NCBI RefSeq assembly: GCF_037113415.1
Contig: NZ_CP146608.1
Coordinates: 2,252,501 to 2,316,500, forward strand
Source of the DNA: Devosia sp. XK-2
Lineage (GTDB): Bacteria > Pseudomonadota > Alphaproteobacteria > Rhizobiales > Devosiaceae
Length of the DNA stretch: 64,000 nt
Direction: 5' to 3'
The notes beneath the pieces were generated by a model, which saw nothing but the letters and a program-made list of their open reading frames with translations, was not told the DNA's origin and did no database searches. Each line of letters starts with the position of its first letter. The stretch's first letter is position 1. Below, piece by piece: positions 1 to 11,281 of the stretch. Both the position numbers and the translations under genes were made by a program.

Positions 1-1
1 G

Positions 2-1351
2 GTAGACGCCATCTGGGCCGACCGCCCGGCCCCGCCTGTCAGCCCGATCGAATTTCTGGGCCACAATCGCGCCGGCAAGACCGCTGCCGACAAGCTTGCC
101 TATCTGCATGAGGTTCTGGAGGCGGAAAAAGCCGATGCCGTGGCCCTCACCCTGCCCGAATCCATCTGCTGGCTGTTCAATATGCGCGGCCGCGACGTGC
201 CCAATACGCCTTTCGTGCTCGGCTTTGCCATTGTACCCCTGTCCGGCCGGCCCACGCTTTATCTCGATAGGGCCAAGATCACGCCCGATCTGAAATCGGC
301 GCTTAAAGGCATTGCAGATGTGGCCGAGGCCACCGCATTCGACCAGGCGCTTGCCGGCCTGGGTAGTGACGGCAAGGCGGTGATTATCGACCCGCAGACC
401 GCGCCTGCCGCCATTGCCGACACGCTCAAAAATGCCGGTGCGACGCTGATCGAAAAGCGGGATCCGGTGCTGGGTCCGAAATCGCGCAAGAACGATGCCG
501 AACTGGCCGGAATGCGCGAGGCCCACAGGCTCGACGCGATCGCGCTGGCAAAATTCCTCGCCTGGTTCGATAGCGAGGCGCCGCGGGGCCAGCTCACCGA
601 AATCGGCATTGTCACCGCGCTGGAAAGCTTCCGCCGCGAAGAAGAGACCTGTGTCGATGCCAGTTTCGACACCATTTCCGGCGCCGGACCCAATGGCGCG
701 ATTGTCCATTATCGTGTGACCACCAAAACCGATCGCCGTCTCAATGCCGGCGAGATCATGCTGGTCGATAGCGGCGCGCAATATCTCTCGGGCACCACGG
801 ACATCACCCGAACCCTCGCAACCGGCCCTGCCACTGCCGAACAAAAGGACCGCTATACGCGCGTCCTCAAGGGCATGATCGCCATTTCCATGGCGCGTTT
901 TCCTTTAGGCACCAGCGGCGCCCAGATCGACGTCCTCGCCCGCCAGTTCCTCTGGCAGGACGGCGTCACCTATAATCACGGCACCGGCCACGGCGTTGGT
1001 GCTTTTCTAGGCGTGCATGAAGGGCCGGTCGGCATTTCCTCGCGCTACACCACGCCGCTCGAGGTCGGCAATGTCATTTCCAACGAGCCAGGATTCTACA
1101 AGGCCGGCGAGTATGGCGTCCGCATCGAAAACCTGGTGACAGTGCGCGAAGCGACCGGCTATCCCGGCTTTCTCGAATTCGAAACGCTCACCCTTGCGCC
1201 CATCGACACGCGCCTGATCGCGCTTGATCTGATGACCGAGGCCGAGCGCAACTGGCTCAATGCCTACCATGCCCGCATCTGGAACGAGATCGGACCGCTC
1301 GTTACCGGCCCGATCAAGGACTGGCTCAAAGGGGCAACCGCCGCCATCTAA
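2..1351 (+). CDS. pepP: Xaa-Pro aminopeptidase (aminopeptidase P), 5' end missing
   Basis: Metallopeptidase of family M24B that removes an N-terminal residue preceding proline. The frame is open from base 2, so the gene starts outside the window and about 449 residues of a normally ~600-residue protein are present. A GTG at 140 is in frame but is internal, because the coding continues upstream in family-like sequence. The pita-bread metal ligands are visible: an Asp in LVDSGAQY, an Asp in TDITRT, a His in NHGTGHGVG, a Glu in NEPGFY and a Glu in VRIENL. It converges on the minus-strand gene at 1371 with only 19 bases between. Family assignment is secure; exact substrate is not known. Confidence 0.93.
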   Translation, partial: VDAIWADRPAPPVSPIEFLGHNRAGKTAADKLAYLHEVLEAEKADAVALTLPESICWLFNMRGRDVPNTPFVLGFAIVPLSGRPTLYLDRAKITPDLKSALKGIADVAEATAFDQALAGLGSDGKAVIIDPQTAPAAIADTLKNAGATLIEKRDPVLGPKSRKNDAELAGMREAHRLDAIALAKFLAWFDSEAPRGQLTEIGIVTALESFRREEETCVDASFDTISGAGPNGAIVHYRVTTKTDRRLNAGEIMLVDSGAQYLSGTTDITRTLATGPATAEQKDRYTRVLKGMIAISMARFPLGTSGAQIDVLARQFLWQDGVTYNHGTGHGVGAFLGVHEGPVGISSRYTTPLEVGNVISNEPGFYKAGEYGVRIENLVTVREATGYPGFLEFETLTLAPIDTRLIALDLMTEAERNWLNAYHARIWNEIGPLVTGPIKDWLKGATAAI

Positions 1352-1370
1352 GGCGAGTCCATAGGCCCGC

Positions 1371-2624
1371 TCAATTGAACCAAAGCGCGAAATTCGGCCA
1401 ATTGTCCCCGAACACGCGATTGCCGGCGGCAAAGCTCTCGGCATCGGCTACCGGACCATCTGCCAGGAAGGGCAGCGCCCTCTGCCCGGCCAGCAGCATG
1501 ACCAGGTCTGTTTCCGTGGCGGTTTCGAAGAACAGCTTGAGACTAAAACCCTGCCGGAACCGCCAATGCGGGATCAAGAGGTCGCCGGCAAGGATGTCGT
1601 CGACCGTGTCGAGCGTCTCCATCCAGGCGGCGACGACCTCCTCGGTCACTGTCTGGCCGGGCACCAGCGATGTCTGCCGGGGCGAAGGCACCAATTCGCG
1701 ATTGTCGTCCGTTTCCGCCAGGATCGCCTCCCAATTGCGGCGCGACAGCGCGGTGACCGCCTGCAGGCGCTCCAGCACCCCCTTGAACCGGTCGCGGTCG
1801 ATAACGGGAAAATCCGATGTGTGGACAGCCGCGATCAGGTCGGCGATGAACGTGTCGGTTTCCGGGTCCATCATCAGCGTGCCGCCGCGCGCAAAATCCT
1901 GCATCGGCAGGCCCGCCTTGGGAAATAGACGATGGCCGATCGCAGCGAAAAGCTCGGAAAAATCATGTGCCAGCAGGAGATCGACCGGCGCGGCGGCCAC
2001 CTGGCTATAGCCGGCCAGCCAATAGGCATCGGCCGGATCAAAGCCGATCGTGCTGTCCACGGGGGCCGTTTTGCCGCCCTTGGCCTTGCCTTCGGGCATG
2101 GGCAGGCTGGCGCCCAACAGCGCGCCCAAGGTCTCCCCGACCGCCGCTTGGCCATCCCCGTCAATATCCATGCGCACCCGCAGAGGATCGATGGCGATGA
2201 CGAAGTCACCCCCCATGGCAGCCGTTTCGAAATTGGCGTGCGCCGCATCCATTTTCGTCACGAAGCTATCGAGAATATCGCGCAATTGCTGATAGTTCAG
2301 CGGCTCCGGATCGGGATTGGCCGGTCCTGCGCTGATGCCGCTCTCGATGCCCAGCAGCATGGCCGCCGCCGGCACACGCGGCGCAACCGCACCATGGCGA
2401 TAAAGCGCCTGCGAGAGCTCTTCAACGGCCCCCACCAGATCGATCAGTCCCAAACCGAAGCAGGCATCCATATGAAACATGGCGCATTGCTCGTCGTAAT
2501 AGGAGCGGCTTTCGACGGCCTCGCCCGTATAGAGCAGATCGGGCAGCCGCGAACCGGCCGGACTGGCCAGACCTGCGCCCGGCACCATCGTCGCGGCCAA
2601 TGCCGCTGCAACCAGTCTACGCAA
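1371..2624 (-). CDS. Exported protein of unknown function (417 aa)
   Basis: No family recognised. The N-terminus (MRRLVAAALAATM, then a small-residue stretch ending near LASPAG) is a typical Sec signal peptide, so the product is probably periplasmic. The mature part is soluble-looking, rich in Asp, Ala and Leu, without membrane segments. A stretch near residue 155, MDIDGDGQAAVGE, has the D-x-D-x-D-G spacing of an EF-hand-like calcium loop; this is a weak hint only. It lies 19 bases upstream of ligA's stop side, on the same strand, and could be the last gene of the recN-ligA run. The start is the only ATG that gives the signal peptide. Confidence 0.8.
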   Translation of the reverse strand: MRRLVAAALAATMVPGAGLASPAGSRLPDLLYTGEAVESRSYYDEQCAMFHMDACFGLGLIDLVGAVEELSQALYRHGAVAPRVPAAAMLLGIESGISAGPANPDPEPLNYQQLRDILDSFVTKMDAAHANFETAAMGGDFVIAIDPLRVRMDIDGDGQAAVGETLGALLGASLPMPEGKAKGGKTAPVDSTIGFDPADAYWLAGYSQVAAAPVDLLLAHDFSELFAAIGHRLFPKAGLPMQDFARGGTLMMDPETDTFIADLIAAVHTSDFPVIDRDRFKGVLERLQAVTALSRRNWEAILAETDDNRELVPSPRQTSLVPGQTVTEEVVAAWMETLDTVDDILAGDLLIPHWRFRQGFSLKLFFETATETDLVMLLAGQRALPFLADGPVADAESFAAGNRVFGDNWPNFALWFN

Positions 2625-2643
2625 TAGAGCCTCCCTTTTCCGC

Positions 2644-4985
<2,342 letters not shown>

Positions 4986-5013
4986 CCACAGAGGCCGGTT
5001 GCAGTGAAGGTTG

Positions 5014-6684
5014 TTATCCCACGGCCCCTAGCAATTTCTTGGCAGCAGCGCGCGCTTCCTTGGTGATTTCCGCGCCGGCCAGCATGCGCGCCACCTCCTC
5101 CTGCCGCGCATCCTTGTCGAGCGGCCGGACATGGGTGCGCACAAAGGCGCCCTCATCCACCATCTGCTTTTCAATCAGCAAATGCCGGTTGGCCCCGGCC
5201 GCGACCTGCGGGGCATGCGTGACCGTCAGCACCTGCACGGTCCTGGCCAAGCGCGCCAGCCGCCGGCCGATAGCATCGGCCACCGCGCCACCCACACCGG
5301 TGTCGATTTCGTCGAAAATCAGCACCGGCGCCGATCCACGATCGGCCAGCACCACCTTGAGCGCAAGCAGGAAACGGCTCAATTCACCGCCCGACGCGAC
5401 CTTGAGCAAAGGCCCGGCCGCTGTGCCTGGATTGGTCTGCACATGAAAGGCGATCTGGTCATAGCCAGTGGCCGCCACGCGTTCCCTGTCGGCCTGGTGG
5501 TCGACGATGAATTTGGCGGCGCCAAGCTTGAGATCGGGCAGTTCGGCCTCGACAGCCGCGCTCAACGCCTGCGCCGCCTTTTTCCGCCCCGCGCTCAGAA
5601 TATCGGCTGCTTCACGATAGCGCGCCCGCGCCGTGGCTTCCTCCGCCTCCAGCAGTTTGAGCCGGCTTTCTCCGCTCTGGAGCGTTTCGAGATCGCCCTC
5701 ATATTTGGCGAGGACCGCGGCGAGCCCGTCGCAATCGGTCTGGTGCTTGCGCGCCGCCGCCCGCAAGGCAAAAAGCCGCTCCTCGACATCTTCCAATTCA
5801 CCGGGGTCAAAGGCCATCTCGCGCTTGAGCTCCTCAAGCGCATCACCGGTGCGGTCGAGTGTGACCAGAGACGCGTCGAGCGCATCCACAATGGGCTGGA
5901 ACAGCGTGGCGCCGCCGTCTACCTTGCGCATCAACCGCCGCATGAGCGACGCCAGCGCCGGGGTCGGCGCATTGGGTCCGTTGAGAATCTCGTCGATCTC
6001 GACCACGTCCGACGCGGCCTTTTCGGCCTGCTGCAATTGCTGGCGCCGCTCGGCCAGTTCACCCTCTTCACCAGCCACGGGCTTGAGCTTGCTCAGCTCC
6101 TCCACCGTGTGGCGCGCATAATCCTCAGCCGCCAGCGCCTCGGCCACCAGCGCCCGCTGCTCCGCCACGGCCTGCTGCGCCTCGACCAAAGCCGCCCAGC
6201 AATCGCGCACCGCATTGACCTCAGCACCCAATTCGCCGAAGGCGTCGAGCGCCGCCCGATGGGTGGCCACATCCACCAGCGCCCGATCATCGTGCTGCCC
6301 GTGGATTTCAACCACCTGGCTGCCGACCTTCTGCAAGAGCGACGCCGACACCGGCTGATCATTGATGAAGGCCCGCGTCCGCCCATCGGCAAATTGCACG
6401 CGCCGCAGAATGACATCTTCATCGTCGGGAATGGCATTGTCGCGCAGCAGCGCCCGTGCGGGGTGATCGGCAGCAAGTTCCACCACGGCCACCACCTGGC
6501 CGCTTTCCTGCCCCTGGCGCACCAGCGACGCGTCGCCCCTGCCCCCAAGGGCAAGCGTCAATGCGTCGAGCAGGATCGACTTGCCCGCGCCGGTTTCACC
6601 GGTCAGCACCGTCATCCCGGCATCCAGGGCCAGATCGAGTTGATCGATAAGGACAATATTTCGGACTGAGAGCGCGTTGAGCAT
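5014..6684 (-). CDS. recN: DNA repair protein RecN
   Basis: SMC-like ATPase acting in recombinational repair of double-strand breaks. At 556 residues it is of normal length. The head domain is split between the two ends: Walker A GETGAGKS near residue 35, then ABC signature ASGGELSRF, Walker B VLIFDEIDTGVGG and the switch-region VLTVTHAPQVAA in the last 150 residues. The middle is a long Ala/Glu/Leu-rich coiled coil. The ATG start gives the expected MLNALSVRNIVLID. A hairpin terminator between bamD and recN (6783-6820) suggests that recN has its own promoter; no LexA box was recognised in the short gap. Confidence 0.96.
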   Translation of the reverse strand: MLNALSVRNIVLIDQLDLALDAGMTVLTGETGAGKSILLDALTLALGGRGDASLVRQGQESGQVVAVVELAADHPARALLRDNAIPDDEDVILRRVQFADGRTRAFINDQPVSASLLQKVGSQVVEIHGQHDDRALVDVATHRAALDAFGELGAEVNAVRDCWAALVEAQQAVAEQRALVAEALAAEDYARHTVEELSKLKPVAGEEGELAERRQQLQQAEKAASDVVEIDEILNGPNAPTPALASLMRRLMRKVDGGATLFQPIVDALDASLVTLDRTGDALEELKREMAFDPGELEDVEERLFALRAAARKHQTDCDGLAAVLAKYEGDLETLQSGESRLKLLEAEEATARARYREAADILSAGRKKAAQALSAAVEAELPDLKLGAAKFIVDHQADRERVAATGYDQIAFHVQTNPGTAAGPLLKVASGGELSRFLLALKVVLADRGSAPVLIFDEIDTGVGGAVADAIGRRLARLARTVQVLTVTHAPQVAAGANRHLLIEKQMVDEGAFVRTHVRPLDKDARQEEVARMLAGAEITKEARAAAKKLLGAVG

Positions 6685-6782
6685 GCGCGTGTCTTCCCGT
6701 GGCTACACCACCCATGATCCGCTTTTATCACCGCCGCGCCCCGAACATGCGTCCTCCCGGCGCCCATCCACAGCAAAGTCGG

Positions 6783-6820
6783 CCCAAAAACAAACCGGGA
6801 CGCATGATAGCGTCCCGGAA
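6783..6820 (-). terminator. Rho-independent terminator after bamD
   Basis: CCGGGACGC (6795-6803) pairs perfectly with GCGTCCCGG (6810-6818) around a six-base loop. Read on the minus strand the stem is followed by a T-rich tail (TTTGTTTTTGG). It lies 30 bases beyond the bamD stop. Confidence 0.85.
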
Positions 6821-6850
6821 CAAAATAGCAACATCGATTCTAAGCGGGAA

Positions 6851-7687
6851 CTAGGCCTGGTGCGCCGCCAGCCAGCTGCCGGAATTGAGCTGGGGCGCCA
6901 GGCCCTGCTTGCCGAGCAATTCAAAGGCGCGCTTGTACCAGTCGCTGGCCGGGTAATTGTGGCCCAGCACCGCCGCAGCAGACATGGCTTCCGATGTCAG
7001 GCCAAGCAGCAGATAGGTCTCGGTCAGGCGGTAAAGAGCTTCCTCGATATGGGTCGAGGTCTGCCAGCGCTCCACCACCTCGCGGAAGCGGTTGATGGCG
7101 GCCGCATATTGGCCATTGCCCTGATAATAGCGCCCCACCGACATTTCCTTGCCAGCCAGCTGGTCATAGGCCACCAGCAGCTTCTCGCGCGCATCGATAG
7201 CGTGCTCGGATTTGGGGTAATTGTTGATCAACAGGTTATAGGTGTCGATGGCGTCGCGCGAGAGCTGCTGATCGCGGGTGATGTCCTTGATCTGCGCGAA
7301 ATAGGCGGTACCCTTGAGCCAGAGCACATAGGGCACTTCCGTGCTCGAAGGATAAAGCGCCAGATAGCGGTCGGCGGCCAGAATGGCCTCGTCGAACTGG
7401 CCGATGCGGTAATTGGCATAGACCTGCATCAGCTTGCCCTTTTCCGTCAGCGGATCGCGCGGATGCTGACGCTCGAGCTTTTCAAGCTTGGTGATGGCGG
7501 TCTGGTAATACTGGCGGTCCATATCGTCCAGCGCGCCCTGATACAGGGACGCGGCCGGCACAATCGGCTCTTCCTTGACCTTGGGAGGCCCGAACATGCT
7601 GCAACCGGCCAGCACGGCGGCCACCAGGCCCATGGCAGCAAGCCGGATAGCCCGGCGGGAATACTGGCTCACAACGTCACGCTTCAC
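6851..7687 (-). CDS. bamD: Outer membrane assembly lipoprotein BamD
   Basis: Lipoprotein subunit of the BAM complex that inserts beta-barrel proteins in the outer membrane. The signal peptide ends in a lipobox, LAGC, so the mature protein begins at Cys29 and is lipid-anchored. The rest is made of TPR-like helix pairs (ALDDMDRQYYQTAITKL, VYANYRIGQFDEAI and others). Length 278 fits the family. The start is a GTG at 7687, the only one that leaves the positively charged n-region (KRD, RRAIR) in place. It follows lpxC and ends at a clear hairpin terminator. Confidence 0.93.
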   Translation of the reverse strand: MKRDVVSQYSRRAIRLAAMGLVAAVLAGCSMFGPPKVKEEPIVPAASLYQGALDDMDRQYYQTAITKLEKLERQHPRDPLTEKGKLMQVYANYRIGQFDEAILAADRYLALYPSSTEVPYVLWLKGTAYFAQIKDITRDQQLSRDAIDTYNLLINNYPKSEHAIDAREKLLVAYDQLAGKEMSVGRYYQGNGQYAAAINRFREVVERWQTSTHIEEALYRLTETYLLLGLTSEAMSAAAVLGHNYPASDWYKRAFELLGKQGLAPQLNSGSWLAAHQA

Positions 7688-7784
7688 GAACGGCCCCGTT
7701 CAAAAATCATACCGCAGAAGGTCTGCGGGCCTAGTTGGCAATTGGATCAAAACTGTGGCGCGGCTGTGGAACCAAAGGCCCCTG

Positions 7785-8741
7785 TCAGCGTACGGACCGC
7801 AAGTAATGATGAACCTCGAGACCCTCAGGCTGGTCTTCGAAACTTTCGAATTCCAGCGGCAGGTCTTCGGCATTGACTATTTCATAATTGGCCTCGCTGG
7901 AAAAGAGCGAGGCCAGAACATGGGCATTGAGCGCATGCCCGCCCTTATAGGAGCGGAACTTGCCCCAGATGGCCAGGCCGCCCAGCGACAGGTCGCCAAT
8001 GGCATCGAGCAGCTTGTGGCGCACGAACTCGTCTTCGTAGCGCAGCCCGCCCGGATTGAGGATGCGGTCCTCATGCACGGTGATGGAATTATCCAGGCTC
8101 GACCCCAGCGCATAACCGGCCTGGCGCAGAATCTTGGCATCGCGCACAAAGCCGAATGTACGCGCCTGCGAAACGTCTTCGAAATAGCGGCGCGGCGTCC
8201 AGTCGAAAATCATGCGCTGCCGCCCGATGACCTTGGAATCAAAGTCGATCTCAAGGTCCAGCGCCCGGCCATTATAGGGTTCGAGCGCGGCAAAGGCGTC
8301 ATTATTGCGCACGGTCACGGCGCGCACGATCTTGAGGAATTTCTTCTGCGCCGGCTGGACTTCCAGCCCTACCTGAAGAATGGCCTCGGCAAAGGGATGC
8401 GCAGAGCCGTCCATAATCGGGCATTCCGGGCCGTCGAGCGTAATCAGCGCATTGTCCACGCCCATACCGCTCAACGCCGAAACCACATGTTCCACCGTGG
8501 CGACGCTAATGCTGTCGCCCAGGTCGAGCGTGGTGCAAAGCGTGGTGCGCGTGACGCGCGAATGATGCACCGGAACGGGCTTGGTAAAGCTGTCATTCCC
8601 GAGATCGCGCCGGATCATATAGCCCGTATCGGGGGCGCCCGGCCCCATGGTCAGCGTCACCGGCTGCGCACCATGCACACCATATCCGGCAAAGCTGATT
8701 TCGCCGGCAAGCGTGCGCTGGCGCTGGGAAAGTTTGTTCAT
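7785..8741 (-). CDS. lpxC: UDP-3-O-acyl-N-acetylglucosamine deacetylase LpxC
   Basis: Zinc enzyme for the committed step of lipid A synthesis. Zinc and catalytic motifs are present: TVEHVVSAL near the N-terminus, RHKLLDAIGDL, and GGHALN near the end. The frame extends up to a TTG at 8777, but the ATG at 8741 gives MNKLSQRQRT and a 318-residue protein, the usual length. It lies between ftsZ and bamD. The ftsZ terminator just upstream implies a separate promoter or read-through. Confidence 0.96.
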   Translation of the reverse strand: MNKLSQRQRTLAGEISFAGYGVHGAQPVTLTMGPGAPDTGYMIRRDLGNDSFTKPVPVHHSRVTRTTLCTTLDLGDSISVATVEHVVSALSGMGVDNALITLDGPECPIMDGSAHPFAEAILQVGLEVQPAQKKFLKIVRAVTVRNNDAFAALEPYNGRALDLEIDFDSKVIGRQRMIFDWTPRRYFEDVSQARTFGFVRDAKILRQAGYALGSSLDNSITVHEDRILNPGGLRYEDEFVRHKLLDAIGDLSLGGLAIWGKFRSYKGGHALNAHVLASLFSSEANYEIVNAEDLPLEFESFEDQPEGLEVHHYLRSVR

Positions 8742-8792
8742 GCCTGAAATTGCTCCCGCCGGGACGTTCACGCTCAAATGAGACTGTTAGAC

Positions 8793-8823
8793 AAAAAAAA
8801 CTCGGTGCGGAAGCCGCACCGAG
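8793..8823 (-). terminator. Rho-independent terminator after ftsZ
   Basis: CTCGGTGCGG (8801-8810) pairs with CCGCACCGAG (8814-8823) around a three-base loop. On the minus strand it is followed by eight T residues. It sits directly behind the ftsZ stop and is among the strongest terminators in the window. Confidence 0.93.
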
Positions 8824-8852
8824 AATGCTTTTGGGCAAAGATCACCGAAGGA

Positions 8853-10514
8853 TCAACCGTGTTTGCGCAGGAAGGCCGGAATTTCCAGGTGATCCTTGGC
8901 TGCCGGAGCGGCCGCTGGACGCCCTTGATTGTCGAGCTGGCCACGGGCGCCTTCGCTTGCCGGGGCCACGCGGGAAGTCCTTGCGACGCCAGCCTCAATA
9001 GCGCTGCGGGCTGCCGCGTCGTCGGCTATCGAGGCCTGCGGTTCGGCGTGAACTTCGGCGGGCTGCTGACCCAGATTCAGACCAACATTGGATGCAAGAC
9101 GCTTGAACAGAGCTCGTGCATTGCGCGGCTCGGCATCATGACGATCCTGCATGTCCTGTGACCGGCGTGCAACAGCGGGAAGCTCTTCGGTGCGCGGCAT
9201 GCGACGCTGCCCTTCCGGGCGTGCGGCATGGGACGGCACATAGACGCTCGGGATGGGCTGTTCCTGCATGACCGGCGCCTCTTCGGCTTCAGCCACGGAC
9301 TCCGCTTCGGGCACATAGGGCTCAACCACGATGCCGTCGTCTTCTTCCGCGTAGGTGCTCTGGGGCTGGTGCGCGGCAAAGGCCTCGGCAACGGCCGCCT
9401 CCACCTGATGGCCGATTTCCTCGGCCTCAGCCTCAGCCGCCGGTTCGATGGCCTGCGGCACGACCGAACGCTCTGCCGGCACATGGCGCTTGACCGAAAG
9501 CGGCGTGCGCGAAGCATGCGGCTTGGCCGGCTCCATGGCCTGGACCATGGTCGCATCGGTGCCGGTGGCAACCACCGACACACGGATCGTGCCGTTCAGG
9601 TTCGGATCGTAAGTCGCGCCAAGAATGATATTGGCGTCGGTATCCACTTCTTCACGGATGCGGCTGGCCGCTTCGTCGACTTCATAAAGGGTCAGGTCCG
9701 GACCACCGGTGATGGAGATCAGGAGGCCACGCGCGCCCTGCATGGACACATCGTCCAGCAGCGGATTGGCAATGGCGGCTTCGGCTGCATGGCGAGCACG
9801 ATCTTCGCCCGAGGCCTCGCCCGTACCCATCATCGCCTTGCCCATGCCGCGCATCACGGCGCGCACGTCGGCGAAGTCGAGATTGATCAGGCCTTCCTTG
9901 ACCATCAGGTCGGTAATACAGGCCACGCCAGAGAACAGCACCTGGTCGGCCATCGCAAACGCGTCGGCAAAGGTGGTCTTTTCATTGGCCACCCGGAACA
10001 GGTTCTGGTTCGGAATGACAATGAGCGTATCGACATGGCGATGCAGCTCATCAATGCCGTCTTCCGCCAGACGAGCACGTCGATTGCCTTCGAAATTGAA
10101 CGGCTTGGTGACCACGCCAACCGTCAGAATGCCCTGCTCGCGAGCTGCGCGGGCAATCACCGGCGCCGCGCCGGTTCCCGTGCCGCCACCCATGCCGGCC
10201 GTGATGAACACCATATGCGAACCGGAAAGGTGATCATTGATCTCATCCCAGCTCTCTTCGGCCGCCGCACGACCCACTTCCGGATGCGAACCGGCACCCA
10301 GCCCTTCGGTCACGCCGACGCCAAGCTGGATGATCCTTTGCGCCTTGCTGAGGGCCAGCGCCTGCGCATCGGTATTGGCAACGACAAAGTCGACACCATC
10401 CAGACCGGATTCGATCATATTGTTCACGGCATTGCCGCCGGCGCCGCCCGCACCGAATACGGTGATGCGGGGCTTGAGTTCCTGAATGTCCGGGATAGTC
10501 AGATTGATGGTCAT
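8853..10514 (-). CDS. ftsZ: Cell division GTPase FtsZ
   Basis: Tubulin-like GTPase that forms the division ring. The tubulin signature [10 protein letters not shown] and the N-terminal [14 protein letters not shown] are intact. After the ~320-residue core comes a long, Glu/Ala/Pro-rich linker of about 200 residues, ending in the FtsA-binding tail ([11 protein letters not shown]). This long linker is usual in Hyphomicrobiales. The frame opens at 10526, but the ATG at 10514 (MTINLTIPD) is the more family-like start. The upstream region carries candidate CtrA sites. Unlike in most relatives, the gene is separated from ftsA by a gene on the other strand. Confidence 0.97.
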   Translation of the reverse strand: MTINLTIPDIQELKPRITVFGAGGAGGNAVNNMIESGLDGVDFVVANTDAQALALSKAQRIIQLGVGVTEGLGAGSHPEVGRAAAEESWDEINDHLSGSHMVFITAGMGGGTGTGAAPVIARAAREQGILTVGVVTKPFNFEGNRRARLAEDGIDELHRHVDTLIVIPNQNLFRVANEKTTFADAFAMADQVLFSGVACITDLMVKEGLINLDFADVRAVMRGMGKAMMGTGEASGEDRARHAAEAAIANPLLDDVSMQGARGLLISITGGPDLTLYEVDEAASRIREEVDTDANIILGATYDPNLNGTIRVSVVATGTDATMVQAMEPAKPHASRTPLSVKRHVPAERSVVPQAIEPAAEAEAEEIGHQVEAAVAEAFAAHQPQSTYAEEDDGIVVEPYVPEAESVAEAEEAPVMQEQPIPSVYVPSHAARPEGQRRMPRTEELPAVARRSQDMQDRHDAEPRNARALFKRLASNVGLNLGQQPAEVHAEPQASIADDAAARSAIEAGVARTSRVAPASEGARGQLDNQGRPAAAPAAKDHLEIPAFLRKHG

Positions 10515-10562
10515 AAGTGGCCCCATAGTGGCGTGGTTCGTTAAGATTTACCCACCCATTCG

Positions 10563-10577
10563 TTAACTCCGCCCTAA
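10563..10577. promoter_or_regulatory. Candidate CtrA site upstream of ftsZ
   Basis: TTAA-N7-CTAA differs at one base from the CtrA consensus TTAA-N7-TTAA. More TTAA(C) half-sites lie nearby (around 10538, 10596 and 10645). CtrA control of ftsZ is established in Caulobacter; here it is inferred from position alone. Confidence 0.4.
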
Positions 10578-10750
10578 CAAGTGAGTCGGTCCGGTTAACT
10601 TTTGCGCAAATTGCGACACGCCCCGGTTACGCGTTCACGTCCGATTAACCACGCCAGACCGCCGCAGATCGGGCATTGACAAGCCGCACGCCTTTGCATA
10701 ACCATTCACGCATATAGCTTTTTGGTTATTTTAAAGTGATGGAGACACCA

Positions 10751-11209
10751 ATGACCAGCATCATGCCCTGCCTCTGGTTCGACGACCGGATCGACCAGGC
10801 TATCGAATTTTACACATCGACCTTTAAAAGCGCCAAGGTCCATGACCTCGTGCGCCACGCCCCGGACAAGCCGGCCTTCACCGCCGTTCTCGAACTGGAA
10901 AGCCAGAAATTCCTGCTGCTCAACGGCGGCCCCCGCTTCACCTTCAATGAATCGGTCAGCTTCGTCATAGAGACGGACGGCCAGGAAGAGACCGACTATT
11001 TCTGGGATCGCCTGACCAGCAATGGCGGCGAGGAAAGCATGTGCGCCTGGTGCAAGGACCGCTTCGGCCTCTCCTGGCAGGTCGTGCCCCGCCAACTGAC
11101 CAAGGCCTTGACCGGCCCGGACCGCGAAGGGGCCAATCGCGCCATGCAGGCCATGCTGCAGATGAAGAAGATCGATATTGCAGCCATCGAGAAGGCTTAT
11201 GCCGGCTAA
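10751..11209 (+). CDS. VOC-superfamily protein (PhnB/3-dmu-9_3-mt type)
   Basis: Glyoxalase-fold protein of the 3-demethylubiquinone-9 3-methyltransferase-like domain family (PF06983). Visible marks are the start SIMPCLWFDDRIDQAIEFY and the later FVIETDGQEETDYFWDRL and CAWCKDRFGLSWQVVP. The biochemical activity of these proteins is mostly unknown. The start at 10751 has GGAG six bases upstream; a GTG/ATG pair at 10736/10739 is also in frame. It lies between ftsA and ftsZ on the opposite strand, splitting two genes that are normally adjacent, and converges on ftsA. Confidence 0.88.
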   Translation: MTSIMPCLWFDDRIDQAIEFYTSTFKSAKVHDLVRHAPDKPAFTAVLELESQKFLLLNGGPRFTFNESVSFVIETDGQEETDYFWDRLTSNGGEESMCAWCKDRFGLSWQVVPRQLTKALTGPDREGANRAMQAMLQMKKIDIAAIEKAYAG

Positions 11210-11281
11210 GCCGCGCCCCCATCCACGACGACGCCCCCGGACCTGATCCGAGGGCGAGCTGGTGTAAAGGGCGCATCGCGC

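Noticed and set aside
5131-6669. 512-residue open frame on the plus strand
   Set aside because: Antisense to recN; typical of GC-rich codon bias. It has no start signals and a His/Arg/Gln-rich composition unlike real proteins.
9228-10544. 438-residue open frame opposite ftsZ
   Set aside because: Shadow of ftsZ codon bias, no family resemblance. The same holds for long frames opposite murC, murF, ligA and ftsI.
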